Below, piece after piece: positions 1-4,819 of a stretch of DNA of 5,380 nt. This DNA is from Anaerolineales bacterium UBA2317 (GTDB lineage Bacteria; Chloroflexota; Anaerolineae; Anaerolineales; Villigracilaceae). The stretch covers positions 47,033 to 52,412 of the forward strand of contig DDVH01000038.1 of NCBI GenBank assembly GCA_002345215.1, in the 5' to 3' direction. Both the position numbers and the translations under genes were made by a program. The notes beneath the pieces were generated by a model that was not told the DNA's origin, made no database searches, and saw nothing but the letters and a program-made list of their open reading frames with translations. How positions within the stretch are numbered: position 1 is the stretch's first letter; each line of letters starts with the position of its first letter.

Positions 1-365
1 GAGGCATTTAACAGAGAGCGGTCAATTAAATCGGTCACTGCAACTGTTTTAACTCCGAACTCATTCATTTTTTCAATCACTTCGCCCATTTGTGCTTCCA
101 AATGCAAACCATTGTAAAAAATCAAATTTGCAGATTGAAGCCTTGTCACATCTCCTTCACTGGCTTTGTATAAATGCGGGTCAACCCCTGGACCCATTAA
201 TGAAATAACTTCCACATAGTCACCGCCCACGTTTTTGACAATATCCCCAATCATGCCAGTGGTTGTGACGACATTCAACTTGCCTGATGTATTTGTATTT
301 GATTCTGTTGCACAAGCGCTGAGTAATAAGGCCAATACAACTGTAAAAATAAATATTTTTTTCAA
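1..365 (-). CDS. troA: Mn/Zn ABC transporter substrate-binding lipoprotein, TroA type (N-terminal part, cut by window edge)
   Basis: This is the extracytoplasmic metal-binding subunit of a cluster-9 (TroA/PsaA/ZnuA) ABC importer, which captures Mn2+ or Zn2+ and passes it to a permease/ATPase. The 121 visible codons start with LKKIFIF, a hydrophobic signal segment and the lipobox LSAC (Cys18 lipidated). Next come VVTTTGMIGDIVKNVGGD (residues 32-49) and the family hallmark GPGVDPHLYKAS (58-69) with metal-ligand His64. The segment NGLHLE (85-90) carries the second expected ligand, His88. The spelling GPGVDPHLYKA...NGLHLEAQM is closer to TroA-like proteins than to ZnuA, and there is no His-rich loop so far. 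The start is TTG at 365-363; no in-frame ATG precedes Met38, and an AAGGA sequence sits 7 nt upstream. The gene lies downstream of an MntR-like regulator on the same strand, which favours manganese. The remaining part and the expected permease/ATPase genes would lie beyond the left edge. Family assignment is firm; the metal is inferred. Confidence 0.93.
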   Translation of the reverse strand, partial: MKKIFIFTVVLALLLSACATESNTNTSGKLNVVTTTGMIGDIVKNVGGDYVEVISLMGPGVDPHLYKASEGDVTRLQSANLIFYNGLHLEAQMGEVIEKMNEFGVKTVAVTDLIDRSLLNA

Positions 366-372
366 AATAAAT

Positions 373-377
373 TCCTT
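373..377 (-). promoter_or_regulatory. Ribosome binding site deciding the TTG start of troA
   Basis: The minus strand reads AAGGA here, 7 nt before the TTG at 365-363. It supports initiation at TTG: the first in-frame ATG (codon 38) would remove the whole signal peptide and lipobox. Confidence 0.75.
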
Positions 378-386
378 ATTAAAGTT

Positions 387-392
387 TTTATA
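387..392 (-). promoter_or_regulatory. Possible -10 element upstream of troA
   Basis: The minus strand reads TATAAA, which would place a transcription start about 15 nt before the troA start codon. No good -35 hexamer lies at 16-18 bp, where the right position falls inside the hairpin. It is therefore a weak candidate for a separate troA promoter; read-through from the upstream operon is equally possible. Confidence 0.25.
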
Positions 393-393
393 T

Positions 394-453
394 GTAGGGA
401 CACAGCAAAATGATTTTCCGTCAAAGTTATAAATCGACTTGCTGTGTCCTTAC
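394..453. repeat. 15-bp inverted repeat (hairpin) between the methyltransferase gene and troA
   Basis: The arms 394-408 (GTAGGGACACAGCAA) and 439-453 (TTGCTGTGTCCTTAC) pair over 15 bp, with one mismatch at 397/450 that is wobble-compatible on one strand. The loop is 30 nt. The repeat nearly fills the gap between the end of the upstream gene (461) and the troA promoter/RBS zone. No U-run follows on the minus strand, so a classic intrinsic terminator is unlikely. An operator, an mRNA-processing or stabilising hairpin that sets unequal expression within the operon, or a dispersed repeat all remain possible. The structure is seen directly; its role is unknown. Confidence 0.7.
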
Positions 454-460
454 TGAGTAC

Positions 461-1054
461 TTAAAACAACTTCGGTAAAAATCTACCAGTGTGTTTCATA
501 TATTCACGATATTCATCACCAAATTTTTCGATGAGATTGGCTTCTTCTTTCGGCGTGCGGACTGCCATTGCAATAAAAGCTAAGATTCCCAATAATGCAA
601 TGAACCAGTTATCTGACATCATGCCGAATGAAATAAATAATGATGAGCCAAATGTGTAAAGCGGATGTCGAATGTATTTGTATGGTCCTTTTGTGCTTAA
701 TACATGCTTCTCACGGGTTGCACTAGTAGGGGAGATTCCGCTGCCAATACTGCTAAACAACCAATACACACCGAATACACCAACTACACCAATGGCAACG
801 CCAAGCCAACGAACCCATTCGGGTAAACCGATTTTTGACCAAGCCATCCAGGCTGGGTTAATCAAATACACAAATGGGCTCAACCAAAGAATCAAGCCGC
901 CAAATTTGATGATGTTCATCATCACAGAGCCATCTACTTTGCGAGAAATTTTCTCGCCTGTTTCTTTATCCGCCTTGATGCGGAAGTAAGAGGAGATGCC
1001 CATGCCTGTCAGTAAAATCATTGCGGCTAAAATACGGAAAATGTTTTCGTTCAT
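461..1054 (-). CDS. Isoprenylcysteine carboxyl methyltransferase (ICMT)-like membrane methyltransferase
   Basis: This 197-aa integral membrane protein belongs to the ICMT/phospholipid-methyltransferase superfamily of SAM-dependent enzymes. The family signature is clear: GPYKYIRHPLYT (residues 123-134, with His130-Pro131) binds the cofactor, followed by a hydrophobic hairpin (about 136-166) and the acidic EEANLIEKFGDEYREYMKHTGRFLPKL segment (170-196). Predicted membrane spans are about 5-24, 50-66, 83-101, 137-146 and 150-166. The methyl acceptor cannot be deduced: bacterial members act on lipids or isoprenoids or are unstudied, and prenylated-protein methylation is not expected in bacteria. 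The ATG overlaps the stop codon of the preceding gene (TAATG), with AAAGG at 1064-1068 as RBS, so translation is coupled to the small membrane protein upstream. It is the fourth gene of the regulator operon. Superfamily placement is solid; the substrate is unknown. Confidence 0.9.
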   Translation of the reverse strand: MNENIFRILAAMILLTGMGISSYFRIKADKETGEKISRKVDGSVMMNIIKFGGLILWLSPFVYLINPAWMAWSKIGLPEWVRWLGVAIGVVGVFGVYWLFSSIGSGISPTSATREKHVLSTKGPYKYIRHPLYTFGSSLFISFGMMSDNWFIALLGILAFIAMAVRTPKEEANLIEKFGDEYREYMKHTGRFLPKLF

Positions 1055-1401
1055 TATTTTTTACCTTTCATTCTTTCAATTGTTTCTAAATATTTGTCGT
1101 ACGGTTCAGCGGTTAAGCCGTTAATTCCATGTTGTGGAAAATAGACACCATGTAAATAAAATTGTCCGATTGCCATTAATCCAATCACGCCCCAAAATGC
1201 AAATCTGCTGAATAAGATCCCAATTACTGATAAGACTCCAACTACGATGGCAAGTTTTGTAATTCTTCTTTGCGTTGGCACATGTTTTTCAAAATTGTTA
1301 AATGCAATGAAGTATGCGCCATATGCAATAAAAAGCACAATCAGTATTTCTGTTAAGCTCACTGAGGGTAAAGACGGAAATAAAATAGATTGTTCAAACA
1401 T
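1054..1401 (-). CDS. Small three-helix membrane protein of unknown function
   Basis: I do not recognise a named family for this 115-aa protein. It has three predicted membrane helices (about residues 16-35, 48-65 and 67-87), a basic connecting loop between the first two (HVPTQRR, 40-46) and a short polar C-terminal tail (88-115) ending in KGKK. The juncture after helix 3 carries two His residues (His84 and His91) in FYLHGVYFPQHG. By the positive-inside rule, the loop at 40-50 and the Lys-rich end cannot both be cytoplasmic with three helices unless one is re-entrant, so the topology is uncertain. The gene begins 5 bp after the stop of the metalloregulator gene with only a weak AAGAAAG-type RBS, and its stop overlaps the ATG of the methyltransferase gene (TAATG). 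That packing implies coordinated synthesis, and a partner or accessory role to the methyltransferase is a reasonable guess. It is clearly a real gene because it fills the space exactly. Confidence 0.8.
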   Translation of the reverse strand: MFEQSILFPSLPSVSLTEILIVLFIAYGAYFIAFNNFEKHVPTQRRITKLAIVVGVLSVIGILFSRFAFWGVIGLMAIGQFYLHGVYFPQHGINGLTAEPYDKYLETIERMKGKK

Positions 1402-1406
1402 ATTGA

Positions 1407-2069
1407 TTAACTTTCTTCAATAAATATTTTGCTGGTCACACTTAATCCAAGCACATGTGTTTTCTTTTCAACTTTGATGGTCAAATTATGGTCAAACGGA
1501 GAATAATCAATCACTTCAATCATTGTGTTGGGTGTTAATCCAAGCTCATCTAAATATCGAAGCAAATCGGCATCTGCACCTTTGATGGATAAAATTTTTC
1601 CACTTTGATTCTTTCGCAACGCAGATAGCGGAGTTGTATCATCCAGTGGCATCTTAAGATCGGCGGTTGGTATCAACTCTCCATGTGGGTCACGCAGCGG
1701 ATGACCTAACGCGGCGGCGATGCGTCTTTCAAAATCTTCTGAAATCACATGCTCCAATTTTTCAGCTTCTTCGTGCACTTCATCCCAAGAATATCCAAGC
1801 GTTTGCACAAGCCATGTTTCTAACAAACGATGATGGCGAATGACTTCCAACGCAGCTTTTTTTCCAGCAGAAGTTAATGTCACGCCTTGATGTTTTTGAT
1901 ATTCAATCAAAGCAGGTTTTTCGCTGGCAAGTTTTTGAATCATGCCTGTTACCGAAGCGGGTTTGATGTTTAACTCGCGCGCCAAATCATTGGTGCTGGC
2001 GGGTGAGCCGCTTTCAGTTAATTCATAAATTCGTTTGAGATAATCTTGAATTGATGTTGATGGTTTCAT
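1407..2069 (-). CDS. mntR: DtxR/MntR-family manganese-responsive transcriptional regulator
   Basis: This 220-aa metal-activated repressor has three parts: a winged helix-turn-helix (about residues 5-70, with recognition segment KPASVTGMIQKLA at 36-48), a dimerisation/metal domain (about 72-140) and a C-terminal FeoA/SH3-like domain (about 150-220). Metal ligands align well with the family. Asp9 (in QDYLKRIY) matches MntR Asp8, where DtxR has Met10. Glu103, Glu106 and His107 (in EEAEKLEHVIS) match MntR Glu99, Glu102 and His103, where DtxR has Cys102 at the first position. His80 and His99 correspond to DtxR His79 and His98. Asp plus Glu in place of Met plus Cys is the manganese-type pattern; MntR Glu11 is replaced here by Lys12. 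The chosen start is the ATG at 2069-2067, which overlaps the stop of the upstream gene (TAATG) and gives the standard N-terminus. The reading frame is open upstream to 2189, but that stretch lies inside the upstream gene and has no family match. It probably represses its own operon through the palindrome at 2774-2793. Confidence 0.93.
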   Translation of the reverse strand: MKPSTSIQDYLKRIYELTESGSPASTNDLARELNIKPASVTGMIQKLASEKPALIEYQKHQGVTLTSAGKKAALEVIRHHRLLETWLVQTLGYSWDEVHEEAEKLEHVISEDFERRIAAALGHPLRDPHGELIPTADLKMPLDDTTPLSALRKNQSGKILSIKGADADLLRYLDELGLTPNTMIEVIDYSPFDHNLTIKVEKKTHVLGLSVTSKIFIEES

Positions 2070-2755
2070 TAGATATTCCAAAGTGAAATTGTTGTGCAAA
2101 TAAAAAATGCGATGTAAGCAATGTTGAAGCCCGCGCCTTCTGTCCAATCCACAATAAATTTTGGTAAAACTTTTTTGATGATTAACCATGCAATTGTTAA
2201 AGTTACAGGGTTAATGTAAATCATCCAACTTGCGAAGGTGGTTTTTCCAGAGGCGACCAAAACTGCAAACAAAACAGAAGCAACTACAATCATAAGAAGA
2301 AGCGATGCGTAAGAAATAATCAAAACTTTTTTATGGCGTTCAATCATCTTGACAATTACATCTTGTGAATTTTCATCAACTTGATTCAATGCCTGCACAT
2401 ATTCACCCATGTAATAAAACGTGCCATGAACAAAAGCCCCGATGATAGATGCGCTTCCAAACAAACTGATAGTTGTTAGCGCAACCCAAGCATTTGCTTC
2501 GCCCAAGCCTTGATAAATTTGCCAATAGCCTGCAATCACCAATGGAGTTGCAAAGACTCCAAGCAAAGCACCCCATATCATTCTGCTAGGGGAGAGCACG
2601 ACCATTTTTTCTGCATCTGATAATAATTTTGCAAATGGTTTTAACTTTGGATATTCATCCAAATTAACTTTGCATGCCAATAAAAGCACATCACCAATTG
2701 CGTAAAGAAATGCACCGATGATTGCGATAATACCTGTGAGTTGAATTAAGTTCAT
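2069..2755 (-). CDS. Six-helix integral membrane protein of unknown function (possibly DUF6796-like)
   Basis: This 228-aa protein is almost wholly hydrophobic, with predicted spans at about 6-28, 58-80, 88-112, 143-168, 176-196 and 206-227 and a longer polar loop at 29-57. Charged or polar residues lie in or at the membrane: Gly21-Asp22 in helix 1, and His110, Tyr114-Tyr115 and Glu118 around the end of helix 3 (FVHGTFYYMGEY). They could form a small polar site, but no catalytic motif is recognisable. It resembles the uncharacterised membrane proteins grouped as DUF6796; that name is from memory and uncertain. It is the first gene of the operon, directly behind a sigma70-type promoter with a DtxR-type palindrome, and its stop overlaps the regulator's ATG. 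Start ATG is at 2755-2753, with GAGAG at 2764-2768 as a modest RBS. If the operator is genuine, the gene responds to manganese or iron, which makes a metal-related transport or stress role plausible but unproven. Confidence 0.85.
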   Translation of the reverse strand: MNLIQLTGIIAIIGAFLYAIGDVLLLACKVNLDEYPKLKPFAKLLSDAEKMVVLSPSRMIWGALLGVFATPLVIAGYWQIYQGLGEANAWVALTTISLFGSASIIGAFVHGTFYYMGEYVQALNQVDENSQDVIVKMIERHKKVLIISYASLLLMIVVASVLFAVLVASGKTTFASWMIYINPVTLTIAWLIIKKVLPKFIVDWTEGAGFNIAYIAFFICTTISLWNI

Positions 2756-2773
2756 TTTTGTTGCTCTCTATAA

Positions 2774-2793
2774 AATTTAGTCTTGCCTAAATT
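2774..2793. promoter_or_regulatory. DtxR/MntR-type operator palindrome over the operon transcription start
   Basis: On the minus strand the sequence is an AATTTAG...CTAAATT palindrome of 20 bp, symmetric except for two central base pairs (core TTTAGGCAAGACTAAA, 2776-2791). Size and TTTAGGC/CTAAA arms match the general look of DtxR/IdeR/MntR-family boxes. It begins 1 bp past the -10 hexamer and covers the expected start point near 2787, so a bound repressor would block RNA polymerase. The regulator is encoded by the second gene of the same operon, making autoregulation the natural reading. The palindrome is seen directly; the protein that binds it is inferred. Confidence 0.6.
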
Positions 2794-2823
2794 ATTGTAT
2801 ACCCTCAGCCTAAAATTTGTCAA
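2794..2823 (-). promoter_or_regulatory. Sigma70-type promoter of the regulator/membrane-protein operon
   Basis: On the minus strand a perfect -35 TTGACA (2823-2818) is followed after 18 bp by a -10 TACAAT (2799-2794, five of six matches). The expected start is about 2787, giving a leader of roughly 32 nt before the ATG at 2755. The spacer contains TTTTAGGCTGAGGG, a half-site related to the palindrome just downstream. Confidence 0.7.
2807..2815. promoter_or_regulatory. Additional TAGGC half-site in the promoter spacer
   Basis: The sequence AGCCTAAAA (TTTTAGGCT on the minus strand) repeats one arm of the palindrome at 2774-2793 and lies between the -35 and -10 hexamers. Its own opposite arm is poor, so it is at best a weak or cooperative second site for the DtxR-family regulator. 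Confidence 0.35.
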
Positions 2824-2858
2824 GTACTAAAAAATAGAATATTTTAAGCCTACGCATC

Positions 2859-2886
2859 TTGTCACTACGTGGATTTATGGAATAAT
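2859..2886 (+). promoter_or_regulatory. Divergent sigma70-type promoter for the ATP-grasp gene
   Basis: The plus strand has -35 TTGTCA (2859-2864, five of six) and -10 AATAAT (2881-2886, five of six) with a 16-bp spacer. An A/T-rich stretch (about 2829-2845) lies between this promoter and the minus-strand one and could serve both as an UP-like element. Transcription would start near 2893, leaving a leader of about 100 nt that contains the hairpin at 2909-2961. It is a good match but short hexamers can arise by chance. Confidence 0.5.
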
Positions 2887-2908
2887 AGATTCGACGCGAC
2901 TATCCGGA

Positions 2909-2961
2909 GTGCGTCGCACCTAACAGGCTAGAAAAATCTTTACCCGTTTGGTGCGACGCAC
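2909..2961. repeat. G+C-rich 12-bp perfect inverted repeat (leader hairpin)
   Basis: GTGCGTCGCACC (2909-2920) and GGTGCGACGCAC (2950-2961) are exact reverse complements around a 29-nt loop. The arms are strikingly G+C-rich for this A+T-rich window. The hairpin would fall in the 5' leader of the ATP-grasp mRNA, 22 nt before the RBS. A shorter competing stem is possible between CGACGC (2892-2897) and GCGTCG (2911-2916), so two exclusive folds can be drawn. No U-run follows immediately, so it is not a standard terminator. Alternatives are a REP-like dispersed repeat, a protein-binding site or mRNA stabilisation. Confidence 0.65.
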
Positions 2962-2983
2962 CCTTTGCGTTATTCTATTTTTT

Positions 2984-2988
2984 GGAGG
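2984..2988 (+). promoter_or_regulatory. Ribosome binding site fixing the ATG at 2997
   Basis: A strong GGAGG sequence lies 8 nt before the ATG at 2997. A TTG at 2982 in the same frame overlaps this site and has no Shine-Dalgarno sequence of its own, so 2997 is the start. Confidence 0.85.
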
Positions 2989-2996
2989 CATTGCCC

Positions 2997-3968
2997 ATGC
3001 GCGTGTGTGTTCTCTCCGACGAAGAAATCTCAGATTTCGACCCATCACCATTTCTAAAAGATTACGACTGGAAGATGGTCACTATGACCGCACCAGTGAA
3101 AGAAAAAATAAAGGCATTGGCTGAAAGTGGGGAGTTTGATATTTTCATCAATATATGTGAAGGCTATGAAGTTGATAGTGCAGAGGATGAAGACTGGGGC
3201 TATCATGCCACTGAGGTGGTACAAGCCTTAGAAGAATTAAATGTCGTTTTTACAGGTGCCGAATCAAATTGTTTTGACCCAACCCGCGAAGAAATGCAAG
3301 CCAAAGCGGATGAGGCTAAGGTCGGGTTTGCGAAGGGCTACCAAGTTAAAACGAAGGAAGAGGTGCAGAGCTTGGTCAAAAATTTACGTTTTCCTGTCAT
3401 GGTCAAACATCCAAAAAGTTATGGCAGTACAGGCATGATAAAAGAATCGCGTTGTAATTCGATTGAAGAAGTTTTGACGCAAGTGGAAAGAGTTTGTGCG
3501 TTATATGGCGCGGCACGCATGGAAGAATTTATTGTCGGCAGAGAGTTCAATGTGTTGATAGTGGATAACCCAGATGATTTTAGTAAACCGTTTGCATACC
3601 CGCCCACTGAATTGATGTTTCCGCCTGGCGAAGAATTTTGGCATACCGTTGTCAAGTGGGATACATCGCTTCCTTTCAACTTTCGAGAGGTTACTGAACC
3701 TGAGCTGATTCCACGCTTACAGGATATTGGCATCCGCATGTTCAAAGCGATGGGCATTGTTGGGTATGGGCGTTGTGATGTGCGTATGAATGAACAAGGT
3801 GAATTATTTATTTTGGAAATTAATCCCAACCCCGCCATCATGCTTCGCCCTGAAGAATTTGGTCCAGCAGATTTTATGATTTTGTACGATAAAGATGGTT
3901 ATAAAGGTTTCTTTGACAGAATTTTTAGGACTGCATTTATCAGGCAAAAAATGCGCGCAAAAAATTAA
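2997..3968 (+). CDS. D-alanine-D-alanine ligase-like ATP-grasp enzyme
   Basis: This 323-aa cytoplasmic ATP-grasp ligase should join a carboxylate (activated as acyl phosphate) to an amine. The N-terminal domain (1-90) carries NICEGYE (52-58), corresponding to the EG-containing loop of Ddl-like enzymes, and VVFTGAESNCFDPTREEMQAKAD (83-105) leads into the ATP-grasp fold. VMVKHPKSYGSTGM (135-147) holds the ATP-contacting Lys137 and a glycine-rich loop, and MEEFIVGREFNVLIV (175-189) is the hinge. GYGRCDVRMNEQGELFILEINPNP (256-279) supplies the probable Mg2+ ligands Asp261, Glu274 and Asn276. The usual Ddl ending NT.PG.T is replaced by NPNPAIM, so the substrate is probably not, or not only, D-alanine. 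Typical Ddl length is 300-360 aa. It stands alone, read divergently from the metal-regulated operon, with its own strong RBS and a downstream terminator. No cell-wall genes surround it. Fold assignment is firm, substrate unknown. Confidence 0.88.
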   Translation: MRVCVLSDEEISDFDPSPFLKDYDWKMVTMTAPVKEKIKALAESGEFDIFINICEGYEVDSAEDEDWGYHATEVVQALEELNVVFTGAESNCFDPTREEMQAKADEAKVGFAKGYQVKTKEEVQSLVKNLRFPVMVKHPKSYGSTGMIKESRCNSIEEVLTQVERVCALYGAARMEEFIVGREFNVLIVDNPDDFSKPFAYPPTELMFPPGEEFWHTVVKWDTSLPFNFREVTEPELIPRLQDIGIRMFKAMGIVGYGRCDVRMNEQGELFILEINPNPAIMLRPEEFGPADFMILYDKDGYKGFFDRIFRTAFIRQKMRAKN

Positions 3969-3970
3969 AT

Positions 3971-4002
3971 AAAAAACAGGATGCGAAAGCATCCTGTTTT
4001 TT
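3971..4002. terminator. Bidirectional intrinsic terminator between convergent genes
   Basis: A perfect 14-bp stem (AAAAAACAGGATGC at 3971-3984 with its complement at 3989-4002) closes on a GAAA tetraloop. The plus strand runs into seven T residues (3997-4003), and the minus strand likewise ends in a T-run from the A tract. It starts 3 bp after the ATP-grasp stop codon and lies 17 bp from the stop of the convergent lipoprotein gene, so it can end both transcripts. Confidence 0.93.
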
Positions 4003-4018
4003 TATTGCTTGAAAAAAA

Positions 4019-4780
4019 TTATGGACCAGTAACCACTAAATTATCAAATTCAGCAGTTGCATTTGGCTGACCATTTTGTGATTCATAAGAAGTGACCGCA
4101 AAACCAACGCCACCAGTTGTAGGACCACCAGCTACTGCGGTTGTAGAAGCAATTTCTTGACCATTCACCGCAAGTGTAATTTCATCACCAACACAGGTAG
4201 CACTGACTCGGTTGGTGATTTCCCCTAAATTGATAGCATCTGAATATTGCCAATCCACAAGGGCATCAATTGAATTAGAAACAATACTGCCGATGTAATA
4301 ATAACCATCAGCACTAATGGCAAGTAAATACCCATTGATGCTGTCATCAGCATTTTCGCTCAAACGACAAATGACACCAATGCCAACATTGTCATTATCA
4401 GGACCTTCAGTCATCGTTAAATCCATTTCAATCACTGCATCAGCAAAATCAGTGTCACCGCCGCCCCAAGCCCATGTATCACCTGTAGAACGTAATACAT
4501 ACACACCATCTCGAACTTCAGCAATGTTTGCATCTTCTGAATACAAAACCCATTCACCTGAGTCTGAACTAAAGTCATCTGAAAGCAAAACATTTCCAAC
4601 GGGTGGAACAGGCACTTCTTCGGTTACTTCTACTTCAACGGGTGGAATGGTGCTAATCGGCGCAAAAGTGGCTGGAGGTTGGTCTCCACCACCGGGCAAA
4701 TTACTCATGCCAGGGCAAGCACATGCCAACACTACAATTGCGGCAACAGCAAAAAATATTGAACGATTTCTTTTATTCAT
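4019..4780 (-). CDS. Surface lipoprotein with a concanavalin/LamG-like jelly-roll domain
   Basis: This 253-aa protein is exported and lipid-anchored. MNKRNRS is followed by a hydrophobic segment (8-19) and the lipobox VLAC with Cys20 as the likely modified residue. A Pro/Thr/Glu-rich tether (about 23-63) leads to one beta-sandwich domain (about 64-253). That domain begins LLSDDFSSDSGEWVL and ends EFDNLVVTGP, the usual first and last strands of concanavalin-like/3-keto-disaccharide-hydrolase-type jelly rolls (DDF...W at the start, FDN at the end). Such domains often bind carbohydrate, but no catalytic residues can be assigned. The start is the ATG at 4780, preceded by AGGAG at 4787-4791; an in-frame ATG at 4816 would overlap the upstream gene and spoil the signal peptide. 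It follows the zinc-hydrolase gene by 39 bp, probably in one transcript, and ends at the shared terminator. Its partner and ligand are unknown. Confidence 0.87.
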   Translation of the reverse strand: MNKRNRSIFFAVAAIVVLACACPGMSNLPGGGDQPPATFAPISTIPPVEVEVTEEVPVPPVGNVLLSDDFSSDSGEWVLYSEDANIAEVRDGVYVLRSTGDTWAWGGGDTDFADAVIEMDLTMTEGPDNDNVGIGVICRLSENADDSINGYLLAISADGYYYIGSIVSNSIDALVDWQYSDAINLGEITNRVSATCVGDEITLAVNGQEIASTTAVAGGPTTGGVGFAVTSYESQNGQPNATAEFDNLVVTGP

Positions 4781-4786
4781 TACATT

Positions 4787-4791
4787 CTCCT
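4787..4791 (-). promoter_or_regulatory. Ribosome binding site fixing the lipoprotein start
   Basis: The minus strand reads AAGGAGA here (core AGGAG), 6 nt before the ATG at 4780-4778. The start it sets gives a standard lipoprotein signal peptide beginning MNKRNRS. Confidence 0.85.
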
Positions 4792-4819
4792 TTGTTTTTG
4801 ACATTGTAACAAACAAACT

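Larger units (their letters stand above)
2829..2983. repeat. Outer 13-bp perfect inverted repeat enclosing the promoter/leader of the ATP-grasp gene
   Basis: The arms are AAAAAATAGAATA (2829-2841) and its exact reverse complement TATTCTATTTTTT (2971-2983), 129 bp apart. The right arm ends directly at the GGAGG ribosome binding site. Inside lies the second perfect inverted repeat (2909-2961), so the two are nested and share nearly the same right half. Low complexity raises the chance of coincidence, and I see no target-site duplication. It might be a small non-autonomous element with terminal repeats or simply part of the regulatory region. Confidence 0.5.

Noticed and set aside
235..432. Plus-strand open frame of 65 codons
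   Set aside because: It is antisense to the troA signal peptide region and the hairpin, has no RBS and no recognisable protein features.
394..453. Intrinsic terminator for the regulator operon
   Set aside because: The loop is 30 nt and no U-run follows the stem on the minus strand, unlike the clear terminator at 3971-4002.
672..989. Plus-strand open frame of 105 codons inside the methyltransferase gene
   Set aside because: It is antisense to the RHP and membrane segments of a recognised methyltransferase, with no independent support.
2070..2189. Upstream extension of the metalloregulator frame by 40 codons
   Set aside because: The extension lies entirely within the preceding membrane-protein gene, lacks family similarity, and the ATG at 2069 overlapping the stop gives the standard DtxR-family N-terminus.
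2756..2787. Manganese riboswitch (yybP-ykoY type) in the operon leader
   Set aside because: The predicted leader is only about 32 nt, too short for that riboswitch, and the palindrome points to DNA-level control.
3419..3841. Minus-strand open frame of 140 codons inside the ATP-grasp gene
   Set aside because: It is the antisense shadow of a clearly conserved ATP-grasp coding region; its translation has no domain-like pattern.
4781..4816. Longer lipoprotein start at 4816
   Set aside because: It overlaps the hydrolase stop, adds a polar stretch ahead of the signal peptide, and the good AGGAG site serves the ATG at 4780.
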